From: Jaltomata sinuosa
Lineage: Eukaryota; Streptophyta; Magnoliopsida; Solanales; Solanaceae
DNA: 64,000 nucleotides
Assembly (NCBI GenBank): GCA_003996215.1
Contig: QJPP01007525.1
Span: 1,798,001-1,862,000 of the forward strand
Reading direction: 5' to 3'
Shown here: piece after piece, positions 24,745-35,619 of the stretch
How positions within the stretch are numbered: position 1 is the stretch's first letter
How the letters are laid out: each line of letters opens with the position of its first letter
Program-made: the position numbers and the translations under genes
Notes under the pieces: model-generated
Seen by the model: the letters and a program-made list of their open reading frames with translations, nothing else
The model's database searches: none
Told to the model about the DNA's origin: nothing

Positions 24745-25285
24745 ATGGTGATGAAAATGTGTGGTGGACTCTTTGTGCTCCAATTCCTCAGCTTAGCTGC
24801 TTTCTTCTTCAGTTTCTCCCAAGCAAGATCAATTACTACTGCAACTTCAACAAAGCCCCAAATTGTCATCGAAACCAATCAGAGCGCTGCTACTGCTAGG
24901 AGTTGCCCATACACATTGACAATCAAAACAAGCTGTTCTTCACCTAAGTATACTCGAGACAGAATCAGTATTGCTTTTGGAGATTCTTATGGCTTTGAAG
25001 TCCACGCGCCGAGGCTAGATAATCCATCCTCGAAGATATTCGAGAGCTGTTCTACGGATACTTTCCAGATCCATGGCCCCTGTATTTATGAGATCTGTTA
25101 CCTTAACTTGAAGAGGGTTGGATCCGACGGCTGGAAACCGGAGAGCGTCAAAGTGTACGGTCCAGATCGTCCTGCTATTACCTTTAAATATGATAAGTTT
25201 CTGCCTAATGGAGTCTGGTTTGGATTTAATCACTGTCATAAACGCTCTCTTTAGGAATCTAGTATGTATGAAATTTGCGTTTTGC
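24067..25285 (+). repeat. Segmental duplication copy B (contains second ATS3-like gene)
   Basis: This is the compact copy of the duplicated segment. At the position where copy A carries the fold-back element, copy B reads 'ctccaaactttatgtaattt' without insertion. It also lacks the SINE of copy A. The promoter-proximal block 'tggtgaggctattaaaatt' is kept in both. Confidence 0.8.
24745..25254 (+). CDS. ATS3-like: ATS3-like secreted PLAT/LH2-domain protein, copy B, 169 aa
   Basis: A single-exon tandem paralogue of the gene at 22443. Signal peptide residues 1 to about 27 (hydrophobic core FVLQFLSLAAFFFSF) are followed by a PLAT/LH2 domain at about 52-164. All six cysteines are kept (54, 64, 102, 113, 118, 164) together with the motifs CPYTLTIKTSC, YTRDRISIAFGD, DGWKPESV and NGVWFGFNHC. 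The ATG at 24745 is chosen; a second Met three codons on and a third at codon 5, the position used by copy A, are alternatives. Differences from copy A cluster in the signal peptide and at scattered surface-like positions. No frameshift or stop is present. Function inside the family is unknown; extracellular location is inferred from the signal peptide. Confidence 0.88.
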   Translation: MVMKMCGGLFVLQFLSLAAFFFSFSQARSITTATSTKPQIVIETNQSAATARSCPYTLTIKTSCSSPKYTRDRISIAFGDSYGFEVHAPRLDNPSSKIFESCSTDTFQIHGPCIYEICYLNLKRVGSDGWKPESVKVYGPDRPAITFKYDKFLPNGVWFGFNHCHKRSL

Positions 25286-25439
25286 ACATTTAGAAGTGTT
25301 GCTTGGAGAATAACAACTTGTTTGGATGGTTGTTACCTATTGTATTATATGTATCTTTACTTGAATTTTATCACACTGTTGTAGTGTATTATTAAATTTG
25401 TTATTAATTATACAACCATGGGAAATGTCATTTTATGCC

Positions 25440-25572
25440 TTCAAGGGAGTGACCTAGAGGTCAACGAAGTGAGTTAGAACCATGCGGTCTCAGGTTCAAA
25501 TCATACAGATCTGGGTGATTTCTTCTCATTTTGTCCTAATCTTGGTGTGTTAGATGAAAAGTAGGTAATTTT
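25440..25572 (+). mobile_element. tRNA-derived SINE, truncated
   Basis: 'gtgacctagaggtcaacgaa', 'gtgagttagaaccatgcggt' and 'ctcaggttcaaatca' give a tRNA-like head with a recognisable B box (ggttcaaatc). It is followed by 'tgatttcttctcatttt' and 'cctaatcttggtg', a body typical of a Solanaceae SINE family. The 3' part is lost. Confidence 0.6.
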
Positions 25573-25735
25573 AAGCAATTTCAATACTTAGGAATATTTT
25601 TGAGCCTTTTACATTTTCAAAAAATTAAGAAAGCATCATTTTTTTCTTTTTCCAAATTACCCTTGCTACAATAAATTGTATGAATAACTTTCCAAAAGGT
25701 CTTTCAACTGCTATACTTTATATTTGTTTGTTGGG

Positions 25736-25840
25736 ATTATTGAGAGGCTTGTGGGAAAACTTAGATATCTTACTATCACTAGACCTGATATTACTTATGT
25801 TATGGGGTTGCAGTAAGCCAGTGTATGCAGGCGAATTGCA
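25736..25840 (+). pseudogene. Ty1/copia reverse-transcriptase remnant
   Basis: The reading frame from 25736 gives ERLVGKLRYLTITRPDITY, the RLVGKL.YLT.TRPDI.. block at the C-terminal side of copia reverse transcriptase, then stops at 25814-25816. No LTRs or other pol domains are seen nearby, so this is a small dead fragment. Confidence 0.8.
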
Positions 25841-26646
25841 GCAGCAGGTATAGTAAACAAAATCATATGAAAGACAAAGGGAATATGAGATAATTATAAC
25901 GGATGTAATTAATGTAATTAGTTGATTCTTTTAATGAATGTACCACACCCTAAAAAGACACTTAAAAGGGATAGGAGTACATCTTTTATCCTTTGACACC
26001 AACGGCTTTGCTTCTTCCAATTTGGTTTGCCAGTTTGATAAAAGAAGGCTTCTTCTTGTATGCTTCCAACTGTTAAATTAAGATTTGTCAGAGCCAAATA
26101 ATACAAGGCGTTATATGATATTGAACTGAGATGAGCTTAAATGTATAATGAAGATTCATATAACCGACTCAACTTGATTGGGATTGAGGCACAGTTATTT
26201 TACTAGTAATATGGTGTATCCTATAGGAAGAGAATCGATACAACTCCAGAAGATTTTCAGATTCTGATGATTGACATTTGATGGAAGGAAGTAATACTAA
26301 GTTTTTTCTTATCATCTTTAACTTTTAGTATGTGGATTGTGGGGTTATATCATGTCAAGGGTGGGACTCAAATCCACTAAAGTGTTTATAGTTTGTCATG
26401 GACGACACCATATATATAATATCAACCTTTTGATCCCATCAGTGGATTTTCCACTGCAATAAGATCAGGCAAAAGTTTGAGTATACATCACTGGAGAACT
26501 GATTGGATCTTTTAATAACTTAGTGCTCAATATGCCACACAAATGAGAAAGGACTGTATGTCCACTATGTATACATTTCTTTTCTGAGTTCTTTAGTGAT
26601 ATATGCATTTTAACAGACACTTTTTAAGTGTCATTAATAGGTATTG

Positions 26647-29600
26647 CTACAAACAGCTTGGATTATCAACTATAAATAGCTTGTCATTATCTCTTATCAC
26701 TTCAATTGAGTCAATTTCTGATCCTTCTTGATCCGTCACGGATGCATTTGTTGCATCAAATCCAAATTTCTTACCTGTACAACACGTAAATACATTAACG
26801 ACTATGTCGCAGTTCCAAACAATAATATTACCAATTCTTTTCATGTTTTAACGTTTTATCAGACGTATGATGTTGTTCGATTTGAAAGATCTGAAAACTA
26901 CATAGAAGTAAATTTACCTGCAATGATCTTGAGCTCTGCAAGTGAATTTGGAAGGCTAATTAATTTGCCAGGTTCACTGCAATGAGTTCTTCTCCTGATC
27001 ACAGGATGGCCTCTGTATATGCTAACTCTAAAAGACATTTGATCCCTAGTACTTTCCGTGTTGTGCGACTTCTCTTGTTCGCGCCATTTTTGAGCAACTT
27101 CATCCATTGTGTCGGGGACCATAACCCTGTGTCCTACTTCTCGTTTTTGCAGCATGTCACTTAGGTTCATCGAAGAAAGCTTGTACTTTAACTTATCACT
27201 AATCTCAGCTCCATTCATTAGAAGTAGCTTTACCATGTCTTCAAGATTTTCTTCCAATGCAACATGAATAGCAGTTGATCCATCGCGATCTTTTGAGTCA
27301 ACTTGTAATCCATGTTTTAGGAGTTCTTTCATCACTGTTAAGTCATTTTTTCTAGCTGCTGTGCATAAGAGGTCACCAGCAATATAGGGATCGGAGACGG
27401 AAGCCCAATGGTACAACACACGAAATGTTGAATGGTGTTTTGCTGCTATAGCTTCCCACAATGCGGTGTGACCATTTATGTCTGCATTTTATGGTTCAAC
27501 CAACACATTGCTTAGCCAATTAGTCCTGTCAAACATTCTAGCTTGCTGAAGTTTACAATAATATATATCGAGGATGACTACCTCGGAGGTGTATGTTACA
27601 TCCATGTCTAAGAAGCACCATCACACACTCTTCGTGCCCTTTTGATGCTGCAATGTGCTGATGCATCAGAAAGAGAAACGTAATGTCATAAACTGTGAAA
27701 GAGAAACTAATGTTATCGGCTTCACAAACATGTAAATGAGAACAAAGTCTTTCTTTTTCAAGTAAATGCAGTCCACGAGGGGACGTACCAGTGGGGTTCT
27801 TCCTTGGGCGTCTCCGATATCAGGATCTAATTTTGCCTTGAGAAGTTCATCAAGGAAAGTAGCATTACCTGTACTAGCAACAGTTAGCAAGTTAACATAC
27901 ATGCTCGGGTCACCATTTGCTTCCCCAAATCCGTGAAGTAAATCTCCAAGCCTTAAGCCCTTGAGCTTCTTGTGACGCTGCAATTACCGTAACATAGGCA
28001 CAATATCAAGATTTAGCTCTAAATTAGCCAGTGGGAATATCTTCATAGGTTAGTGCAAACTAACCTGAAGGAAGTTCTTGATCATGATGATATTATCTTC
28101 TTGTCTGGTTTTCATTGCTTCAATCAAATTACTTGTTCTTATCTTCAAGAGCTGTGAAAGTGTCTTGGTTCGATACGTGTAGCTCTGAGGTCTGCAACAA
28201 AATGCCCCTACTTCTCCAATCATATCTCCAGATTTGAAAGTCCAAACAGTCTGCTCATTCTCCATTTCAGACTCAATCATTTCCACCTCCCCTGACACTA
28301 TGATGTACAGCTCGTCTGGCGATTCGTTCTGCATTATTACATCCTCTCTTGGAGGTATGTACTCAGCCTTCATATCTGCAACCTGCAGATTCATCAATTA
28401 GACCACACAATTATACACAGATACATATAAAACCATCTGCTTTTTTTAAAAAGTGATGTCTTACCAAAAGTAACAGAATTTCCCTTGTGACACCTTTGAA
28501 AAGATAAACCTTCTCCACTGTTGGTAAAAATAAATGGTGCCTGATGCTTTTGCAGATTGTCTTGGGAAGTTGTTCAATCAATTCCTGCTGGTTTAGGCTC
28601 TCTGCCCTGAATCTTAAACACATATAAGCCAATATTTGGTCTTTTAATCTTGGAGGCAAGTGATTTCGACACACGAAATTCGATGCTGCTTCAATGCTAT
28701 TTCTCTGCAACATGCCATAACAAATAATCACTTACATCTCAATTTTTATTTTATTTCACGTGCACTACATTTTTATTTAGTGATCAAACAGTTATATACG
28801 CTGACAGTGCAAAGAAAAACCGGGAGCTTACAAATTCCATGGTGCGACGAGTTCCTTCGACGACTAAATTGGTCATATTACCAATTATATAAGAAGTGAG
28901 GCCAAGATTGAAGAGCATGTAGAAAATGATGAAGACCATTTCCAGAGTGTTGACAGCATGGAGGTCACCATAGCCAACTGTTGTCATGGTGGTGATGGAC
29001 CAATACAAAGCTGCAATGTACCTAATCACAAGACTTGTCTCCTTGTAATTTGGATTCATAGCTCCTAACCAAGTATCTCCTTGGTGTGGATATCTATCAG
29101 CTAGTAAATAGTAGAGGCATCCAGCACAGTGCACTGTTAATAGTGTTACCTGTTACATGCCAGTGACTTGGTCAAATTTGGGAAACTACTCAACAGTTGA
29201 AATTCGTTTTTCTTTCTATAACACTCGTGGAGTTACGTTGTTTTTAAGTACTTACAAATAGAAGCCTGGCACATCTGACCCAAAAGTAGCTGAATCTCAT
29301 GTCCTTTTCAAGTCTGCCAATAAATAAAAAAGAAATGTCAAGTGCCATCTAAGTAATTTAGTAATAACAATATTGAATTACTAGTATAACAGAAAATCAG
29401 AGACCTGGTAAAAAATTGTTTAACCCTGCGAAGACGCCAAAATCTGAGCATTCCTAGAACAGAGTAAGAAACGCCAACTTGGTGTTTGCCAGTGAGCAAC
29501 AAGGCAACAAGATCGAATGGTATCGTTGATGCCACATCCATTATAAACCATGTTGATAGATATCTGTATTATTATCATCTTCATCATATTAGCCAAGAAA

Positions 29601-32259
29601 ATTTACGATTCAACATCTATTATATATATATAAAAAGATTTAAGTATATATATACAATGTGATTTCCGGACCTAATATTAGCTATCTACTCACTTATAGA
29701 AAGAAATTCTAATGACATGATCTTTTTGCACCACGTTTGGTTGCCTTTTTAACTTATGATATAGACAATACCACCTATTGTGAAAAACTTTTACTGTTGG
29801 CATATGCCACATGGTTCATATTCTTTTTTAGTGCCTGGAGAATGAATTCGTTTTTATATTTATATTTTCGTGCACCTTTCCTCTTGTATAGCCAAAAGAT
29901 TATTATTCCAAATTCTCGAAGTGGAAACAAAAAGGGGGTTGTGAATTGTTTATTCCTAATCCTTTTTATATATTTAATTTGTGTTTTGGTGCGTGTGGGA
30001 TGTTGGAAGAGGATCCAACGAAATTCTAAATTTCTAATATATTAATTAAGTCAACAAGTCAGAGAACAAAAGAATATATATAGATTTTGGCATCTTTTAA
30101 TCATTGATGAACTACAACCAAATATTGGCAAATATGTACCTAACGTTCTAGCAAAGATGAGAAAGACATTTCCTTTTAGAGGATCAAATCTACTTGCCAT
30201 CACAAATTTCATTCGTGATATGCAAGAATATCAACCTTTATAGAATTAAAAAAAAATCACGTTGCTTTAATATGTTATACATTTCTTTGACCCAAAAAAT
30301 AAAAAATAAAAAAGAAAAGAAGACGGGTCAATTTTTCTAGATTGTGCTTTATACCTCTCTCACTATTTTGATATATTCAAATATTCTATTTTTCATGATT
30401 CCATAGAGTTCAACCCTGAAAAGAGAAAAAAATTAAAGTGCCAAGATTCTGTGTGCAATAAGAATTATCTTGAACACCACATACTTGATCTTAATAGCAA
30501 TAAATCTATATATGATTGGTCATTTTTGACCCACAAAGTCTTTTGATTTGCTTAAAGAGGTTAAAATAAAGGATCAATTATTTCCCTAGTGATTGAATTA
30601 ACTTTAGTTAGTGCTTTTCCTTGTGGGTGATACAATTGGTAGCTAGGTTAAGACTTTTGAGTCCATCCAACTTTTTCCTGTACTTGACAAACAAAAATGC
30701 ATGATTAAAAAGTTTCATGCATTGTTAGTGTAAAATTACACCATCAGATGCACTTATAAGGTAATTATATCAAGCATTTATGCTGATAATATAATTTTTT
30801 TTTTTTTTTTGTCAGTGTATAAATATGTTACGTACCTTACAGCAATTTTTCTCCTGTCACGTACAAGAAGTTGAGTTGTAGCATCAATATAGGCAACAAA
30901 GAAAGTCAAGAAGATATCAACAGCAAAGAAGAGATCAACAACGTTGTCTGTTATGTATAGAGCTCTGTTTGGATTCGAGTGCATGAATGCTATCTCAAAT
31001 GGACATACCCATGCAGAATATGCCACCATTATTACCATTAATGTCTCCCAACACCTACATATTTACACAATATCCATCTCACATATTCAGTAAAATTATA
31101 GTGGAGACATAAAATAGATAGGTTTAATTTTGATAATGTTATATCAGTCATTAGTAAAAGAATTTACTCCCCCAGGTGTATACAACAACAATAGCCTTGT
31201 TACATTAATTAACTACCATACTGACGATTTTAATTAATTAATTCACCCTTCACCATAATGGTTTCGCAAAAAAAAGAAGAAGAAGAAGAAAAACTGAATG
31301 AATTAAAGCAACTTGGAATAGATCCTTATCTGGAGTCAAAAAAAGATTTTAGTAAGATTAAACTACGTAAGTCGTAGCTCTAGAAATTTCTATTTTTAGG
31401 AATAACACTCCATACACAAAAGCTTCTCGTAGCTGGTACGTACAACTTCTGACTTAGAAAATGCAGCAGAAAGTGAAATTTTATTTACAAAATCTAGAAC
31501 TTTCCTTCCTTTTTTCTCTTCTCTTTCTTCATAGTACTTGGTAAATTTCCACTCCCTTTTTTCTCATTCATTTAGGGACAGATTCTTGGGGTTGTCATAA
31601 AAACATATTGATATATACTATGGCTAGAAAATGAGTTTTATAAATCTGGCTCTGGTAGCCAGGCGATCTGAAAGTGTAAATATTACTTTTTCCATCCCAA
31701 TTTATATAGTAATAGTTTCAATTTCGAGAGTCAAAATTATTTATTTTGACCATGAATTTGTCCATACTATATACCTTGAAGGTTTTTGAAAAATAATTTA
31801 CATACTTAAAATTTACATAAAAGTATGATAAGTTACAAGAATTAATAATTTGAAATATTTAAAGGGCATAAAATAAGAATAAATCACGACCAAAGATTTT
31901 CTTGTTTGACTCAAGAAATCTGAACTATATGTCATATAAATTGGGAGACGGAGGGAGTACTAGTACTATTTCATCACTACTGTCAGTATATAGAAGTTAA
32001 ACTCGTCTACGAACCTGTATCTTGAATCCATAGGAGTGATGATAAAGCCTTTCTCCTGAGTTTGATTTTGGTTGTAACCATTGGAACCAAGAGGAGGGAG
32101 AATGAGTTTTGACAAGTTCCTAAAACTGAGATCATCTGAAGTAGTACCTGAATTGCTACTACCATGGCTATCATCTTGCACACCATGTAATTGCTCTTTC
32201 TGGCTATCTTCAACAATCATGTTTTTTGTGAAGTTGTTGTATGAATGGCTCATTTGCAT
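26647..32259 (-). CDS. AKT2-like: AKT2/3-type Shaker K+ channel, 11 exons, 837 aa
   Basis: A plasma-membrane, voltage-gated, weakly rectifying K+ channel of phloem/mesophyll type by homology. Exons (5' to 3'): 32259-32015, 31054-30836, 29563-29405, 29313-29256, 29149-28832, 28704-28465, 28382-28065, 27977-27789, 27657-27582, 27481-26918, 26774-26647; 2514 nt, in frame throughout, all GT-AG. Domain order: cytosolic N-terminus with LSKLILPPLGSNGYNQNQ; S1-S4, with S4 MLRFWRLRRVK at about 193-203; S5; pore loop TVGYGD at 284-289; S6; C-linker; cyclic-nucleotide-binding-like domain from about 414 (IMQNESPDELYIIVSGEVE); ankyrin repeats (DELLKAKLDPD, GRTPLHIAAS, NGHTALWEAI, DGSTAIHVAL); and a C-terminal KHA domain (EIDSIEVIRDNDKLFIVD). 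The ankyrin block together with these motifs separates AKT2 from KAT1/KAT3. Intron 1 holds a Stowaway MITE. A second in-frame Met at 32253 is a possible start. Confidence 0.95.
31686..31957. mobile_element. Stowaway-type MITE in AKT2 intron 1
   Basis: The left end 'ctttttccatcccaatttat' and the reverse complement of the right end 'ctccctccgtctcccaattt' form the inverted repeat. Both ends are flanked by TA (31684-31685 and 31958-31959). The interior has no coding capacity. Confidence 0.85.
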
Positions 32260-33862
32260 ATTGATGTTAATAATAAAGAGAGATGTACCTATCTATATGA
32301 GCAAAAAAGCTAAAATGATAGTACAATTGTGGGGTTTGATATAAAAGTTAGATGAATAATTGCAAGAGAGAAGCTAAAGAGTACTATTTTGGTTGTAAAT
32401 AGTGTTGATGATCATACATATAAAGAAGCTGTTTAAATTGTGGTGTGTGTGAGGAAAGAATGGAATGTGGACCATATATATGTGGTCCTATATAATATTT
32501 ATGTCAGAAGTGACCTTTGAAAGATGCTATAGGAAATTGCCTTAGTGTGAAATTGGACCCTTAATTGATTCTATGGAAAATAAAATTGCCTTAGGGTGGG
32601 GAAATGTTTTTGTTCGCTATAGGTAGGTAAGTAAGTAAAAAATATTATTTTAAAAGTATTTGTATCTAATTTAGATAAATATTATGGAAGGTGAGTGTGG
32701 AGTAAGGGTGATGGGGTGGCATGGAGATGGGGGCTACGGGAGTGAGGGTGAAGATGGGAGACACAATCAATGCGGAATGTCATTTTTGAAACTTATTTTT
32801 CTAAAAATTTATTTTTCAAAAAATTTGACCAACTGAACATAAAAAAGATTGCAAAATATTTTAGAGAAAATATTCTCCCCTGCTACCGAACACACCCTAG
32901 TGAGAAATTGCAGTACCTGCTAGGTAGTGTGTTATTGATTGATTTTTATTTATGATAAGGTCTTGAATATAAATCAAGATGGTTGGAGAGATGTGATACT
33001 ATGTCCAATATTATATTATGTAAATAAGTGTATAGTGGAGGGCCCTCTTCAACACACTTTTCTGTCGAGAAATGGACACAAATGTACTAGAGTGTAATTT
33101 AACATTATTTTATGAGCAAAAATGCATTTCTTGTTGACATGTAAGGGCTTTTTCTTTGGACAAGACAAATATTGGTATATGTTTTTGGATGAGATATGAA
33201 TTAATGGCTACGTATATTTAGATTTAGGATTTTTAAAATATGGTGCATTATTAAACAAAACAAAAAAAGAAGAGGAAAAAGTATATTAAATGGAAATTGA
33301 TTCTTATTTTTATAGATAAACAATTGAATATTCAATCAAACAACCTTCTTCATTTATTATTGTATTTTCCCCCTATAAGATTGCTTACACACCACCCTCC
33401 CCAGATTTCACTTGTTGAATTTATGCTAGACTCGTAGTTATTGTTGTTACATGTTCAAGACTTTATGTTAATTAATTCATAGGAAAAAGACTATTTTAAT
33501 AGGGTAGATGTTTTATTAGTAATTAATTGGAGGAAAAAAAAATACTTATTAGGTTTAATTTATAGTTTGGCTTTATATACATGATGTCTTTACTTGGGGG
33601 TAGCGCTCCCAACAGGATTTTCTCCATACCCAGGGCTCGAACCCGAATAATAACTTTGACTTCAACTCTCTTTTCTTTAAAAATGACTTATTATACTATA
33701 TTAGCCTTTCAATCCATGTTGTATGGGATAAAATATAGCATATATTCTCCGATTAAATCACGACATTCTCATCACGCCTAATTTCTATTCACTAGACAAT
33801 TGTAACATTTTATTTCAGGACGTATTCTGATCGAAATTTTTTGGTTAAGAGACGAGCAGCCA

Positions 33863-34048
33863 CAGAGATGGGTCCAGAATTTGAAGTTTTAAGATTTCTA
33901 CAACAATTTCAAGTTAATATATGATAATAATTGAGTTCACAATCAAAAATTTATAAATATTCAGTGATTTCTTAACACATAATACAGTATTTGGACAAAA
34001 ATTGTTGGATTCTCGTAAACCTTTAAGGTACGTGTAGATCTGCCTTTG
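33863..34048. mobile_element. hAT-like MITE, about 186 bp
   Basis: The left end CAGAGATGGGTCCAGAATTT and the reverse complement of the right end CAAAGGCAGATCTACACG resemble the Solanaceae non-autonomous family with CAGAGGCGGATCTA ends. The interior has the usual 'gaagtttta', 'gatttcttaacacat' and 'ggattctcg' phrases. No intact 8-bp target duplication is visible, so it is old. Confidence 0.6.
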
Positions 34049-34663
34049 CTAGCAATACATGACAAAGTAAAGAACCTCTTAGCCAAAAATGGAACAACAC
34101 AGACAAATTTGTCAACCATCACAAGCCTAGAAGAAAAGAATGTCCTCCTTGAGAAAAAAAAATAAAGAAAAGAATTAAATCAATGTTATGGATACTTTGG
34201 TTTACGAGCTATTGCACATGAGCATGTTTACCCGATAATCACCTAAATGGTAGCGGCTATGGATATTTTGGGGGTCCAAAAACAAAAGAAAACGATGTAA
34301 AACAAATTCCATGTATTGCAATGATCTCACAATCCATATATAATAAGGGACCATTACCAGTGTAGTATGAGTATTTTGACTAGTCTAGTGAATTAGTGTG
34401 GTCTATTTTGATGCAGAGTCTCAATCCACAACCCCTATTTACCCGACCCCCTCTGTCCCCTCCCTACCTTGATTTTGATATCATGAGTTATCTTAATCCA
34501 AAAGGCTTGTTGATGGTGATGGAGGAAACTTACAATTGCAAGAGGAAGGTAAAAACATGTGTATCATGTCTTTCAAGACCCCATCTAAAGGTACAAACAA
34601 TATAAAATTGTATTATAGTTTGGTGATTTGGTCTCAGCCATGTGCTCATAAAAAAGTGAAACA

Positions 34664-34842
34664 ATTGGTGTTTCAGTAAAAGTTATTGTCAAGTGACCAG
34701 GAGATCACGAGTTCGAGTTGTAGAAACAACTTCTTGTACAAAATGCAGGGTAAGGCTGCGTAGAATAGACCCTTACGATCCGACCCTTCCCCAAGCCCCA
34801 AGCATAGTGGGAACTCATTGCACCGGGCGGCTCTTTTCCGTT
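34664..34842 (+). mobile_element. tRNA-derived SINE, near complete
   Basis: The order of blocks is a tRNA-like head with 'aagtgaccaggagatcacga' and B box 'gagttcgagttgt', then 'gaaacaacttcttgtacaaa', 'atgcagggtaaggctgcgta', 'gacccttacgatccgaccct', 'tccccaagccccaagcatag' and the tail 'gcaccgggcggctctttt'. This is the sense copy of the family whose pieces are at 15991 and 16383. Confidence 0.75.
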
Positions 34843-35619
34843 TAACAATGTGTTGTTTCATGTACTGTATATTTTAAATCTTTTGAACGACACATTACAC
34901 AAATCGCAGTCAGCCAATATGATGACAATTTCCCTCTGTGTTGCATCCATAAATCAATCTCCTCTTCTTGTTATCAAGTTTATCAGTGGCCGACTTTGGG
35001 GTGTACTTGTTAAACTCAAGAATGATAATCACAGAGTCTCATAGTAACAACCTGATACATTCACAAGACACTTCTCCACAAAGGCCAAAAATTTAAGTGT
35101 GTTCAACTCCAATTTACTTATCGATTCCACTGACATAAGTTGGGGAGGGCTGGAGTGATTTAGCTGCTCAGGCCTTTCAAGTTACTGGAATGTAGTTGCT
35201 CTCAGTATTACATATCAAAACTGCAGAATGTTCTAACCTTCTAAAATAAAAGTTCTTGAATGTTGTTTTCTAACTGCCCCATCGGTGAAAAAATGCAGGA
35301 TAAATTGGAGATATTACAGCGTCCTTTATCAAGTATCTTGTGTAACTATCTATCCATATATTACAGCGTCCTCTCTACTAAAGGGGGGCAAATGGCAAAA
35401 TTGGTTCATAATAGTTGGTATGCTTTTGGCACCTAAATGTGCATCTAAGCCTTCTTAACTAATTCATTTTTCAGAGTCTCTGCCTCAATAGACACTCCCA
35501 ACAAATTCAGCTCTTAGCCTTTTTACCAAGGTAGCTGAGATGCACCAAAAAGTGACTACAGATAACATCTATCCCATCTAAGGTGTCAAAGCACCAGGAA
35601 TACTTGCCTTGCATCAAAT

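Larger units (their letters stand above)
25255..26646. other. Intergenic between ATS3-like copy B and AKT2-like gene
   Basis: This convergent spacer contains a tRNA-derived SINE piece and a copia reverse-transcriptase remnant, listed separately. The remainder is AT-rich with no coding support. The right end should include the 3' UTR of the minus-strand K+ channel gene. Confidence 0.6.
32260..35619. other. Intergenic between AKT2-like and UGGT genes
   Basis: The first few hundred bases lie upstream of the K+ channel start and should include its promoter; no element is assigned. Further on are a hAT-like MITE (33863-34048) and a SINE (34664-34842), listed separately. Around 33590-33650 the phrase 'agggctcgaacccgaa' could be an inverted pol III B box of a worn SINE. 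No protein-coding gene is supported. Confidence 0.6.
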
